Shown one piece after another: positions 1 through 8,039 of a stretch of 22,799 bases of DNA. This stretch comes from an uncultured Lachnospiraceae bacterium. GTDB taxonomy: Bacteria > Bacillota > Clostridia > Lachnospirales > Lachnospiraceae. Below the pieces are notes generated by a model. The model saw only the letters and a list, made by a program, of their open reading frames with translations. It searched no databases and was not told the origin of the DNA. Position 1 is the stretch's first letter; every line of letters begins with the position of its first letter. The stretch lies in the NCBI GenBank assembly GCA_947594085.1, contig CANQEB010000006.1, forward strand, positions 1 to 22,799, written 5' to 3'. The position numbers were made by a program, and so were the translations under genes.

Positions 1-1
1 G

Positions 2-2902
2 TATTTTTATCACGGAGTCGCCGCGCTTGATATCACCACGCCCACGGTGTCCTATCAGGAGGCCGGTACGCTGTATCAGTTTTCCCCGGACGATAAGCCG
101 TGGCCGACAGCGGAGGAGCTGCAGGCGTTTTCATCGCTGCCTGGGGTGACAATGGCAGATACAAGGTACATGACGGCAGGATTGATTGAGGATTACAAGC
201 GTCTGGTGAAGGACGGCGAGACGGCTTACGGGACAGGACAGTTTGTGCTGGAGGGCGACTATGTCGGCTATGAGGAGACTCCGGGCTCCGGGAATTTTAT
301 CAATCTGCTGCTGCAAAATGTCAGGCTGCTTGCGGGCGATGTCACGCTTGATTCCAAAGAACCTCTCAAGATCGAGACGCGAAAACTGACGGAAGAAGAA
401 TATGAAGAACTGCGGGCGACCGATTACTATTACGGCGAATTGCCATTGTCCTTTTTTGAGGAAACACAGATAGGAAGCCGCTGCCTTGTCACAGGAAATT
501 ACGACAGGACGAGCGGGCGGGAGTTGAAGCTTAACGTGATGGATGCGGGCGCAAAAGCGTTCTGTGTCCTGGATAATTTGGGAGCAGATTATCTTGAAAG
601 CCCGGACTTTGCCTATCAGAACGGACTAATCCGGGCAATCCGGCAGGATTCCCGTACCTTTGATATCGTCTATACTTCCGACATGCGCGCCATACCTCGT
701 TTCAATGAGCGCAGCATGGTCATCGCCGAGGGACGACCGCTGGTCGCCGGGGACGAGGACGTCTGTGTGGTGAGCGAGCTTTTTCTGGAGACCTATGGGC
801 TGTCCGTCGGGGACAAAATCACAGTGCAGCTTGGGGATAAATTGACGCCGCAGAATTCCATGATCGGAGCGATGTCGCTCGGAGCCGGGAAACGACTGGC
901 AGATTTTGTGACTACGGAGGAGCTGGAGATCGCGGGCGCTTATCGGATGACGGATGATGTGCAGACACGCATAGCGGAATCGGAGTGGGCGTACACGGAA
1001 AATACTGTTTTTGTGCCGGCTTCGCTTTTGCCTGTGGAGGTGCCGGACGACTATAAGGGCAGCGCGGGCGAGTTCAGCGTGTTTGTGGAAAAGGCTCAGG
1101 ATATCGAAGCTTTCAGGGAAGCCGCGGAACCTCTGGCCGCTGAGATGGGACTCGGGCTGCGCTTCTCGGACGGCGGCTGGATGCGTGTAAAAGACAGCTT
1201 CAGAAGCGGTGAGCGCACCGCGCTTTTTACCGTCGTTTTCTATGTGCTTGGCGCGATGCTGGCGCAGTTCCTCGCGGTCTACCTGTATGTAGGCGGGGAA
1301 AAGAAAGCTTATGCCATCATGCGGACGCTCGGTGTTCCGGCGGGCAAGGCGGAGGCTGCGATTGTGCTGCCGCTTGGGGTCTTGCTTGCAATTGCGATCC
1401 CCATAAGCAGTGCTGCCGGGATTGTGTACACGTCCCGGACGGCGGCTGCGGCATTGAAAAGTCTGGCAGATGGGATGCCGGAAGGCTATGTCCCAAACGT
1501 TGCGCAGTCGCGCATGGTCATTGCGATAAGTCTGTTGGCGGAGGTCGTTTATGTTCTGGGCGTCAGCTTTGCTGTTCTGGGAAAATTGCGGAAGATTCCT
1601 CCGCTTGAATTGCTGCAGGAGGGCTCCCGGACAGGTGCCGTAAAAAGGGAGACTGCCGTCCGTGGGGAGGAGACTCCGCTTCCGGCTGATTTTGCGGTCT
1701 CAAAGCTTTTGGAAGCGGACGAAACGCCTGTTTCCGGAAGATATCCTGCCTTTTGCCAAGTGTCGGCCTATGCGTTTCGTCAGATCAGGCGCGATATCGG
1801 AAAGACTTTGCTTTCATTTCTTCTCGCAGTGGTGCTTTTTGCCGGTACGGGCGTTTTCATACTGGCGATGCATACCTTTCAGGATGCCTTTTTTGAAACG
1901 GATGTTACGGCGCGTCTTACGGGATTTTCCTCCGATTCGATTGCCGTATTGTCCGAATCCGATCTGACAAGGGATCTGTATTATTACGGGAAGCTCAGCG
2001 TTCGCGCGGGCAGTGCAGGAATCAGAAGCCCGCTGACGTTCACGAACAATCTAGAGCGCTGTCTGGGAGGCTGGCATAGGATCACTTACGCCGATGGGTA
2101 TGACGCTTCCATCTTTGAAAGCGAGGAAGCCGTATGCCTGTTGGGACAAACCACAGCCGGGATGCTGGGTGTTCAGGCCGGTGATGAGGTCAGGCTTTTG
2201 ACCGACGATCTGTATTCTTTTCTGCATCAGCTGTACGAGGAAGAATCTGCGTTTACAGAGGCGGCGGCGCGCGCGGGCACGCCGTATCAGGTGGCGGGTA
2301 TCGTAGAGTCAGCAGATGAGAATATAAATACCGGAATCTTTGCCCCGGCAAACGGAGCGGCGGAGGTTTTATACGGACAACCGTTTCCGATTGGATACTG
2401 TGAATGTATTTTAACAGATAATGGGAGGATCCATGAACTGAATGTCCTGTTGGATGAGCAGAAGAATCAACAGCTGCAGTACGCTCCGACCGCGTCCTTC
2501 TACGTGGATACGGTGGCGCTTGAAAACATTCGCAGAATCCGCGACTTCCTGGATTCCCTGTTCCCTGTCGTTGTGGCCGCCACGCTTCTGCTTGCGCTGA
2601 CCGGTTCCGCTCTGGTGATCGCGCAGTTGGCAACGGAAGCTGCATGTATGCGGATTCTTGGAACCGGAAAGAAACGCGCCCGCTGTATGCTGGTATCAGG
2701 GCATCTTGTGCTGTGCCTGATCGGGGTGGCGTTTGTGGCGGGTCTTCTTTTCTTTCGTGCGCCTGTGCTTTTTGCAAAGAGTACCCGGACGTTTGCCTTC
2801 TGCTGGACTTTGTATCTGGCTGGTTTTGTTGGCGGCGCGGTTCTGGCGTCCGTGCAGATTACCGGACACAGAGTATTAGAGCTTCTGCAGCTGAAAGAAT
2901 AA
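2..2902 (+). CDS. ABC transporter permease with two FtsX domains (5' end cut by window)
   Basis: This is a membrane subunit of an ABC exporter of the MacB/LolC (type VII) class. The frame is open from base 2, so the gene starts upstream of the window; the GTG at 47 is only an internal codon. The visible 966 residues show an extracytoplasmic region (about 1-400), three membrane segments (about 406-432, 452-478, 503-529), a linker, one segment (about 600-626), a second extracytoplasmic region, and three more segments (about 846-877, 893-918, 933-953). This is the 4+4 plan of a duplicated FtsX permease, with the first segment lying off the window. The ATPase gene follows after 100 bases and is the obvious partner. 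The substrate cannot be told: such pairs move lipoproteins, peptides or antibiotics, or act mechanically. The last 10 codons lie in a 32-base tandem repeat. Confidence 0.88.
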   Translation, partial: YFYHGVAALDITTPTVSYQEAGTLYQFSPDDKPWPTAEELQAFSSLPGVTMADTRYMTAGLIEDYKRLVKDGETAYGTGQFVLEGDYVGYEETPGSGNFINLLLQNVRLLAGDVTLDSKEPLKIETRKLTEEEYEELRATDYYYGELPLSFFEETQIGSRCLVTGNYDRTSGRELKLNVMDAGAKAFCVLDNLGADYLESPDFAYQNGLIRAIRQDSRTFDIVYTSDMRAIPRFNERSMVIAEGRPLVAGDEDVCVVSELFLETYGLSVGDKITVQLGDKLTPQNSMIGAMSLGAGKRLADFVTTEELEIAGAYRMTDDVQTRIAESEWAYTENTVFVPASLLPVEVPDDYKGSAGEFSVFVEKAQDIEAFREAAEPLAAEMGLGLRFSDGGWMRVKDSFRSGERTALFTVVFYVLGAMLAQFLAVYLYVGGEKKAYAIMRTLGVPAGKAEAAIVLPLGVLLAIAIPISSAAGIVYTSRTAAAALKSLADGMPEGYVPNVAQSRMVIAISLLAEVVYVLGVSFAVLGKLRKIPPLELLQEGSRTGAVKRETAVRGEETPLPADFAVSKLLEADETPVSGRYPAFCQVSAYAFRQIRRDIGKTLLSFLLAVVLFAGTGVFILAMHTFQDAFFETDVTARLTGFSSDSIAVLSESDLTRDLYYYGKLSVRAGSAGIRSPLTFTNNLERCLGGWHRITYADGYDASIFESEEAVCLLGQTTAGMLGVQAGDEVRLLTDDLYSFLHQLYEEESAFTEAAARAGTPYQVAGIVESADENINTGIFAPANGAAEVLYGQPFPIGYCECILTDNGRIHELNVLLDEQKNQQLQYAPTASFYVDTVALENIRRIRDFLDSLFPVVVAATLLLALTGSALVIAQLATEAACMRILGTGKKRARCMLVSGHLVLCLIGVAFVAGLLFFRAPVLFAKSTRTFAFCWTLYLAGFVGGAVLASVQITGHRVLELLQLKE

Positions 2903-2965
2903 GAGTATTAGAATTTCTGCAGAGGAAAGAATAAGAGCACTGGAATTTTATCAGATTAAGAAATT
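2870..2965 (+). repeat. Three tandem copies of a 32-bp unit at the permease stop codon
   Basis: Copies lie at 2870-2901, 2902-2933 and a decayed third at about 2934-2965. The first two differ at only a few positions; the third keeps AGAG, GGAATTT and the AAGAA end. Because 32 is not a multiple of 3, each copy falls in a new frame. Copy 1 encodes the real C-terminus (RVLELLQLKE, then stop). Copy 2 would encode RVLEFLQRKE and then stop, in the next frame. This looks like duplication of the gene tail by slippage, leaving pseudo-tails in the gap before the ATPase gene. Confidence 0.75.
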
Positions 2966-3002
2966 AAGGGTATCTGAAACTAGGATGAAAGGAGGAAACG
3001 TC

Positions 3003-3686
3003 ATGTCGGCGTTGGCATTGAAAAATGTGACCTATCGCTATAAGGATGCACCGAAAGCCGCTGTCTCCGGAATTTCCTGTCTGTTCGAGGAGGGAAAGGT
3101 CTATTCGATCACAGGACCTTCCGGTTCCGGGAAATCGACTTTCCTTTCGCTGCTGGCGGGAATGGATCATCCGACAGAGGGTGAGATTTTTCTCGACGGA
3201 GAAAATATTGCGGAAATTGATCTCGACCGCTACCGCCGCGAGAGTATTTCGATGATCTTTCAAGCTTTTCATCTTTTTCCGCTGCTCACGGTCATGGAGA
3301 ATGTCTGTTTCCCAATGGAGCTGTGCGGAGTGAGCCCGAAGGATGCGAGAAAAAGGGCGGAGGTTCTGCTGGAGGGCGTCGGTATCGCAAAGGAAAAGAG
3401 AAATCGTTTCCCGTCAAAGCTGTCAGGAGGCGAACGGCAGCGTGTGGCAATCGCACGGAGCCTTGCGTCAAACGCGAAAATCATTCTAGCAGATGAGCCG
3501 ACCGGAAATCTTGACTATGCAAACACACAGAACATTATCGAGATTTTGTGTGATCTTGCACATAACAAAGGATATTGTGTCATCATCGTGACCCACGACA
3601 GCGAAGTCGCCGAGGCGGCCGATGTAGCGTTTCGGATGAGAGACGGAGTATTGCAGACGGAATGGAGAGAAAAGAAAAATGGGTGA
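3003..3686 (+). CDS. ABC transporter ATP-binding protein (MacB/LolD-like)
   Basis: This is the cytoplasmic ATPase that powers the upstream FtsX-type permease. Walker A is GPSGSGKST at residues 38-46, the Q-loop sits in the IFQAFHLFP stretch, the signature LSGGERQRV begins near residue 140, Walker [12 protein letters not shown] lies near 160-171, and the switch histidine is in IIVTHD. The 227-residue length is normal for the LolD/MacB/SalX group. An in-frame ATG at 2985 exists, but AAAGGAGG at 2988-2995 is 7 bases from the ATG at 3003, so I chose the latter. The gene end overlaps the next gene by 8 bases, which suggests translational coupling. No regulator or two-component system is in view. 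Confidence 0.93.
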   Translation: MSALALKNVTYRYKDAPKAAVSGISCLFEEGKVYSITGPSGSGKSTFLSLLAGMDHPTEGEIFLDGENIAEIDLDRYRRESISMIFQAFHLFPLLTVMENVCFPMELCGVSPKDARKRAEVLLEGVGIAKEKRNRFPSKLSGGERQRVAIARSLASNAKIILADEPTGNLDYANTQNIIEILCDLAHNKGYCVIIVTHDSEVAEAADVAFRMRDGVLQTEWREKKNG

Positions 3687-4320
3687 GCGGTCCCCGTTTC
3701 AGTCCGCATTGGCGGATTTTACTTATGATGTGGCGAGCGGCGGCGCCATTCGGCACCTGACAGATTTGGGCTATACGGCGAAGCAGATAGCAGAAACACT
3801 TTCCTATCCGACGCCGATGAACAGAATACAGGAGCAGATGTGGAAAAGGCTGCTGGAGACTGAGACGATACTTGCGCAGGAGCCGGGGAGTCCGAGAGAG
3901 ATTTCTAAATTCGTCCGGGAATATGATAAATACGGGAGGACGAGCTTTCGCATGGTCTCTGAACCTGCCTCGCAGGAGAGCAGAATCTGTATCGCAGAGA
4001 TTACGATATCTGCTTCGGAAAAGGAACGGCTTCGCGGCATCCTTCAGCGTAAGCTTTCTGAAAACGGAGAGAGGGCTTCCTATGCCGCCTGCGATTTTGG
4101 CCTGCTGATGGCCGACAAGCCGGAAAAATACTGCAGGCTGCTCGCCGCGCTTGACGAGTGCAGCCAGGACTATATAGAAGGGCTTCCGTGGGAGCGAAAA
4201 GTAGTCTATCACAGGCTGAATGAGCGGATGCAGGAGATCGTGTTTCACCTGCTGGAAAGCGGTCTCTGGCAAGGAGACTGTTATTTTCTTGCTACAGGGG
4301 AGCGGGTTCATCTCATTTAG
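3679..4320 (+). CDS. Conserved-looking protein of unknown function, coupled to the ABC ATPase
   Basis: I do not recognise this 213-residue protein. It starts at an ATG that overlaps the end of the ATPase gene by 8 bases, so it is probably translated with the ABC transporter. There is no signal peptide or membrane segment, and it should be cytoplasmic. Residues about 22-60 (AIRHLTDLGYTAKQIAETLS and the following helix) resemble a helix-turn-helix of the type seen in small regulators, but no family can be named. The rest is charged and mixed alpha/beta, with a helical C-terminal third containing several Trp, Cys and Tyr residues. A regulatory or accessory role for the exporter is a guess from position alone. 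Confidence 0.75.
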   Translation: MGERSPFQSALADFTYDVASGGAIRHLTDLGYTAKQIAETLSYPTPMNRIQEQMWKRLLETETILAQEPGSPREISKFVREYDKYGRTSFRMVSEPASQESRICIAEITISASEKERLRGILQRKLSENGERASYAACDFGLLMADKPEKYCRLLAALDECSQDYIEGLPWERKVVYHRLNERMQEIVFHLLESGLWQGDCYFLATGERVHLI

Positions 4321-4337
4321 CTTTGTAGAATGAGATG
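4309..4337. repeat. Perfect 9-bp inverted repeat over the stop of the unknown gene
   Basis: CATCTCATT (4309-4317) and AATGAGATG (4329-4337) are exact inverted copies around an 11-base loop that contains the stop codon of the upstream gene. The stem is AT-rich and no T-run follows, so it is not a usual intrinsic terminator. It could be an mRNA hairpin or an operator half-site pair ahead of the FAD protein gene. Confidence 0.4.
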
Positions 4338-4370
4338 CAACAGATCCGCAATGGATGAAAGGCTGAATTT

Positions 4371-6155
4371 ATGGTACTCAGAATCAGTGAACTGAAGCTT
4401 CGCCCGGATCACACGGAGCAGGAGCTTACAAATGAAATACAGAAGATCCTGCGGCTGCGCGGGGAAAAGCCGGAGTACGAGATCGTGCGCCGGTCGATTG
4501 ACGCGCGGAAAAAGCCGGAGCTAAAATATGTCTACACGGTGGACATTACGGTGGAGAATCCGCGGGCGGTGATGAAGCGAATCCATAACAACAAGATCAC
4601 GCTTGTGGAAAAGAAGGAGTATGTGTTCCCCTATGCTCAAAAATGTGAGAATCCTTTGAGAACGAAAGACAGGGAGATTATGAACGGTCAAAAGGAGCAA
4701 GTGGACTGCAGTATGCTCCCTCCGGTCGTGGTCGGCAGCGGCCCGGCCGGGCTGTTCTGTGCGCTGATGCTCGCGCGGGCAGGACTCTGCCCCATCGTGT
4801 TGGAGCGCGGAGAATCGGTCGATGACCGGGTGTGCACGGTAAACCGTTTCTGGGAGAGTGGACAGTTGAATCCGCAGTCGAACGTGCAGTTCGGCGAGGG
4901 CGGAGCTGGCACGTTTTCGGACGGAAAGCTGAACACGATGATCAAAGATCCAGACGGGAGAATTCGTTTTGTGCTGAAGGAGTTCGTCCGGGCGGGGGCG
5001 TCGGAAGAGATTTTGTACCATCACAAGCCGCATATCGGAACGGACGTGCTGGTGGATATTGTCCGGGCGATCCGCGAGGAGATCAAAGCGCTGGGCGGGG
5101 AATTTCATTTTAACAGCTGCCTGACCGGGATTTCAGTTAACACATCAGGACGTCCGGCTCTATCATCAAACATATCTGAGGAAAAGACGGTCTGCCTGTC
5201 TGCTGACAATGTAATGGACAGCCTGCTTGCAAAGAGAGCTGAAGCGTTGCCGGAACAGCAAGATATTTACAAATTGTCGATCAACCACGGCGAGAGAACG
5301 CTGCAAACACGACATTTGATCCTTGCGATTGGGCACAGCGCACGAGACACTTTTTCCATGCTCTATGAGCTGGGGCTTCCGATGCAGGCGAAGTCTTTCG
5401 CGGTTGGACTGCGCATCGAGCATCCCCAAAAGACGATCAACGATGCGATGTACGGGACGGATTGCCCGTATGAGCTGGGCGCGGCTCCGTATAAGCTGAC
5501 GCACAAGTGCGCAGATGGAAGAGGAGTCTATTCATTCTGCATGTGTCCGGGCGGTTTTGTTGTGAATGCATCCTCCGAGCCGGGCAGGACGGCGGTCAAC
5601 GGCATGAGTTACAGCGGCAGAGACAGTGAAAACGCGAACAGCGCGATCGTCGTCACGGTTTCGCCGGAGGACTATTGCCGAAAGGGAGATCCGCTCTCTG
5701 GAATTGCATTTCAGCGGGGACTTGAGGAGGCCGCTTATGCGTGCGGCGATGGAAAAATCCCGGTGCAGCGTTTCGGGGATTTTTGTGAGAATGTCGCAAC
5801 GGCTGAATTTGGAGAGATCCGACCGCAGTGCAAGGGCACGTATACTTCGGCGAATTTGCGCACGATACTGCCGGATGCGCTGAACAAATGCATCATCGAA
5901 GGGATTCAAAGCTTCGGCCGGAAGATTCCGGATTTCGACAGCCCTGACGCTCTTTTGTCTGGCGTGGAGAGCCGTACATCCTCCCCGGTGCGCATTCTGC
6001 GCGATAACAGATGCCGGAGCGAGGCATTCCCTGGCATCTATCCCTGCGGAGAAGGAGCCGGATACGCCGGTGGAATTACATCTGCGGCAGTTGATGGCAT
6101 CCGCGTCGCGGAGCAGGTATGTGATAATATTATATTCTTTCAAAAAATTTTATAA
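4371..6155 (+). CDS. FAD-dependent dehydrogenase-like protein (COG2509 type)
   Basis: This is a large cytoplasmic flavoprotein of the uncharacterised FAD-dependent dehydrogenase group. An N-terminal domain of about 100 residues precedes the Rossmann dinucleotide site, VVVGSGPAGLFCALMLARAG, at about 118-137, followed by an acidic residue in VLERGE. Further family blocks are NVQFGEGGAGTFSDGKLNT, LILAIGHSARDTF, FAVGLRIEHPQ and the C-terminal GEGAGYAGGITSAAVDG, which closes the FAD site. Its natural substrate is unknown. The start is the ATG preceded by GAAAGG with 8 bases of spacing and an in-frame stop just upstream. Residues about 256-303 look like an extra loop of some 35 residues compared with what I recall of the family. 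It may be a separate unit from the transporter genes. Confidence 0.88.
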   Translation: MVLRISELKLRPDHTEQELTNEIQKILRLRGEKPEYEIVRRSIDARKKPELKYVYTVDITVENPRAVMKRIHNNKITLVEKKEYVFPYAQKCENPLRTKDREIMNGQKEQVDCSMLPPVVVGSGPAGLFCALMLARAGLCPIVLERGESVDDRVCTVNRFWESGQLNPQSNVQFGEGGAGTFSDGKLNTMIKDPDGRIRFVLKEFVRAGASEEILYHHKPHIGTDVLVDIVRAIREEIKALGGEFHFNSCLTGISVNTSGRPALSSNISEEKTVCLSADNVMDSLLAKRAEALPEQQDIYKLSINHGERTLQTRHLILAIGHSARDTFSMLYELGLPMQAKSFAVGLRIEHPQKTINDAMYGTDCPYELGAAPYKLTHKCADGRGVYSFCMCPGGFVVNASSEPGRTAVNGMSYSGRDSENANSAIVVTVSPEDYCRKGDPLSGIAFQRGLEEAAYACGDGKIPVQRFGDFCENVATAEFGEIRPQCKGTYTSANLRTILPDALNKCIIEGIQSFGRKIPDFDSPDALLSGVESRTSSPVRILRDNRCRSEAFPGIYPCGEGAGYAGGITSAAVDGIRVAEQVCDNIIFFQKIL

Positions 6156-6169
6156 ACAGAGGTGTATAC

Positions 6170-6198
6170 TTTACTGAGAATTTGTGGTAAGATATTAA
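6170..6198 (+). promoter_or_regulatory. Possible promoter ahead of radC and the mre cluster
   Basis: TTTACT (6170-6175) and TATTAA (6193-6198) are 17 bases apart, each matching the sigma-A consensus at 4 of 6 positions. This 50-base AT-rich gap is the only plausible entry point before the long radC-mre-min run. A second candidate -10, TAAGAT, lies in the same gap. The call is weak. Confidence 0.35.
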
Positions 6199-6241
6199 AT
6201 GGTTTATTGTGCTGATAGGGGAAGAGAATATCAGGAATGAT

Positions 6242-7057
6242 ATGAGGAACACAGATTTCTCTGTAAACCATGCGGAGTCTTTTGGGGAAGCTCTGCACAC
6301 AATGAGGAGTATACCGAAAGAGGAACGACCGTACGAGAAATGCTTCGAGCACGGCGCGGAGTCTCTGACCGACGCGGAACTTCTGGCGGTGATACTTCGC
6401 ACAGGCGTCAAGGGTGAATCGGCATTGGAACTGTCAAGGAAGATACTTGCCCAAAGTACAGAGGCAAACGGACTCCTCGGCATTTATCATATGTCGATTT
6501 CTGATTTGACGAAGGTAAAAGGGCTTGGACGTGTCAAGGCAATTCAGCTGAAGTGCGTGGCCGAACTGTCGCGCAGGATCGCGCGGTCTACGTTTTCCGA
6601 GGGTATTTCTTTCAAAGAGCCGAAAAGCGTAGCAAAATACTATATGGAGGAGCTGCGACACTTAGAGCAAGAGGTCCTGATGCTTGCCATGCTCAACAGC
6701 AAGGGCAGGCTGTTGAGGGATCAGGTGATCTCAAAGGGTACTGTGAGGGCGTCTTTAATCTCACCTCGTGAGATTTTTATTGAAGCGATGCGGAACCAGG
6801 CGGTTAGCATCATTTTGCTGCACAATCATCCGAGTGGAGATCCGACGCCAAGCAAAGAGGATATCAGTCTGACACAACGTGTCAGAAAGGCGGGAGCTAT
6901 TGTGGGGATTGAGCTCCTCGACCATATAATTATAGGGGACTGCCAGGCAATCAGCATGAGGGAGCAGAAGTTCTGGTGTGAGGAAGAATCTGTGAGGGGT
7001 ACTTTGCATGTTGTTTCAGAAGATTTGTGGGATCGATCTGGGGACAGATACGATTAA
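6242..7057 (+). CDS. radC: RadC family protein (JAMM/MPN domain)
   Basis: RadC proteins are historically called DNA repair proteins, but their biochemical role is unsettled. The core starts at IPKEERPYEK, followed by LTDAELLAVILRTG, a helix-hairpin-helix region (LTKVKGLGRVKAIQLK) and the C-terminal JAMM domain with the metal motif HNHPSGDPTPSKED. The start is uncertain. The ATG at 6242 follows an AGGA; a GTG at 6209 and an ATG at 6302 are also in frame, and the last would begin right at the conserved core. The protein carries a tail of about 30 residues after the JAMM domain that is encoded over the first 50 bases of mreB. RadC next to mreB is the usual order in Firmicutes such as Bacillus subtilis. 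Confidence 0.9.
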   Translation: MRNTDFSVNHAESFGEALHTMRSIPKEERPYEKCFEHGAESLTDAELLAVILRTGVKGESALELSRKILAQSTEANGLLGIYHMSISDLTKVKGLGRVKAIQLKCVAELSRRIARSTFSEGISFKEPKSVAKYYMEELRHLEQEVLMLAMLNSKGRLLRDQVISKGTVRASLISPREIFIEAMRNQAVSIILLHNHPSGDPTPSKEDISLTQRVRKAGAIVGIELLDHIIIGDCQAISMREQKFWCEEESVRGTLHVVSEDLWDRSGDRYD

Positions 7058-8027
7058 GATACGAGATAAAAACGGTAAATTTTTTTTGTACAGCAAGAAC
7101 GTGATTGCGCTTCGGGAGGATGGCTCTCCGCTTGCGATCGGCGACGCGGCATACGAGATCTACGAGAAGAATCCAACGAATATCCGTGTCATCTGGCCAA
7201 TGGCGGGTGGAGTGATCGCGAATTCGACGGAGATGGAGATGGTTCTGTCGCATCTTCTGAAGAAATTCTCCGGCATATTTCGCACCGGGGCATCGCTTTG
7301 TATCGCAGTGCCGAGTGATATTACTCAAGTAGAAAAGCGCGCGTTCTTTCTTGTCATGCGCGGAAAAATCAATGCGGGCAGGATCCGTCTGATCGACAAA
7401 GGGATCGCAGATGCGGTGAGTGCCGGATTACCCGTGCTCTCGACGCGAGGACACATGATTGTGAATATTGGGGCAGACACAACGGAAATCTCCGTGATCT
7501 CTGCCGGGAAAGTGATCCTGAGTCAGACGATGAAGGTCGGTGGACGCAAGCTTGACGAGGACATCGCGACAATGGTGCGTCGCAAATTTAACCTTAGCAT
7601 CGGTCAGCAGACGGCTGAATCGTTAAAAAACAACCTGGCATTTATGATCAACGGGCCAAAGCTGGAGCAAAAGGTATTTGGAATTCACACGCTCTCAGGG
7701 CTTCCGAAGTCTGAACTGATACCGTCACTGGCAGTCAGTGTCGCGATCATTGATACGATCGATGCAATTGTGGAGAATATCAAACTGATTTTCAACCGAG
7801 TGCCACCACAGCTCATGAAAGATATCACGCGTGAGGGAATCTACCTGACCGGTGGCGTTTCTATGATCTTGAATCTGCCGGAGTATATCCGTAAGGAAAT
7901 AGGAATCCCACTGCATCACATACAGGATCCGCGCAACAGCACAATCCGCGGTCTTGTTGAAATTCTGAACAACAAAGACCTGCGCCAATTTACGTATACG
8001 TTGAATGACCTGACAAGGATGAGATAG
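7008..8027 (+). CDS. mreB: Divergent MreB, rod-shape actin homologue
   Basis: MreB forms membrane-bound filaments that guide the elongation complex (MreC, MreD, RodA, PBP2). The actin fold motifs are present but altered. Phosphate-1 is GIDLGTDTIKI, one residue shorter than the usual DLGTANT. The block before the catalytic Glu is VPSDITQVEKRA (E109). Phosphate-2 is NIGADTTE, with Asn153 where canonical MreB has Asp. The usual EEP motif is replaced by DKG. The nucleotide motif GQQTAESLK and the LTGG block near the C-terminus remain. Length (339) is normal. The start ATG follows GAGGGGT with 7 bases of spacing and lies inside radC. mreC begins 12 bases after the stop. Another, canonical mreB/mbl may exist elsewhere in the genome. 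Confidence 0.9.
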   Translation: MLFQKICGIDLGTDTIKIRDKNGKFFLYSKNVIALREDGSPLAIGDAAYEIYEKNPTNIRVIWPMAGGVIANSTEMEMVLSHLLKKFSGIFRTGASLCIAVPSDITQVEKRAFFLVMRGKINAGRIRLIDKGIADAVSAGLPVLSTRGHMIVNIGADTTEISVISAGKVILSQTMKVGGRKLDEDIATMVRRKFNLSIGQQTAESLKNNLAFMINGPKLEQKVFGIHTLSGLPKSELIPSLAVSVAIIDTIDAIVENIKLIFNRVPPQLMKDITREGIYLTGGVSMILNLPEYIRKEIGIPLHHIQDPRNSTIRGLVEILNNKDLRQFTYTLNDLTRMR

Positions 8028-8039
8028 AGGCGGAAGACT

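Noticed and set aside
2644..2934. + strand frame ending in RVLEFLQRKE, which could suggest a frameshifted permease end
   Set aside because: The main frame is intact through its own stop at 2900-2902; the matching end comes from the 32-bp tandem copy.
3583..4311. Minus-strand open frame of 242 codons opposite the unknown protein gene
   Set aside because: The + strand frame is coupled to the ATPase gene and has more natural protein composition; the antisense frame is Arg/Pro/Leu-rich.
6209..6241. GTG at 6209 as the radC start
   Set aside because: It overlaps the putative promoter and transcription start region and has no ribosome site; ATG 6242 or 6302 is more likely.
7080..7087. Run of eight T within the start of mreB, possible terminator or slippage site
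   Set aside because: No GC-rich hairpin precedes it and the mreB frame is continuous through it; slippage cannot be shown from sequence.
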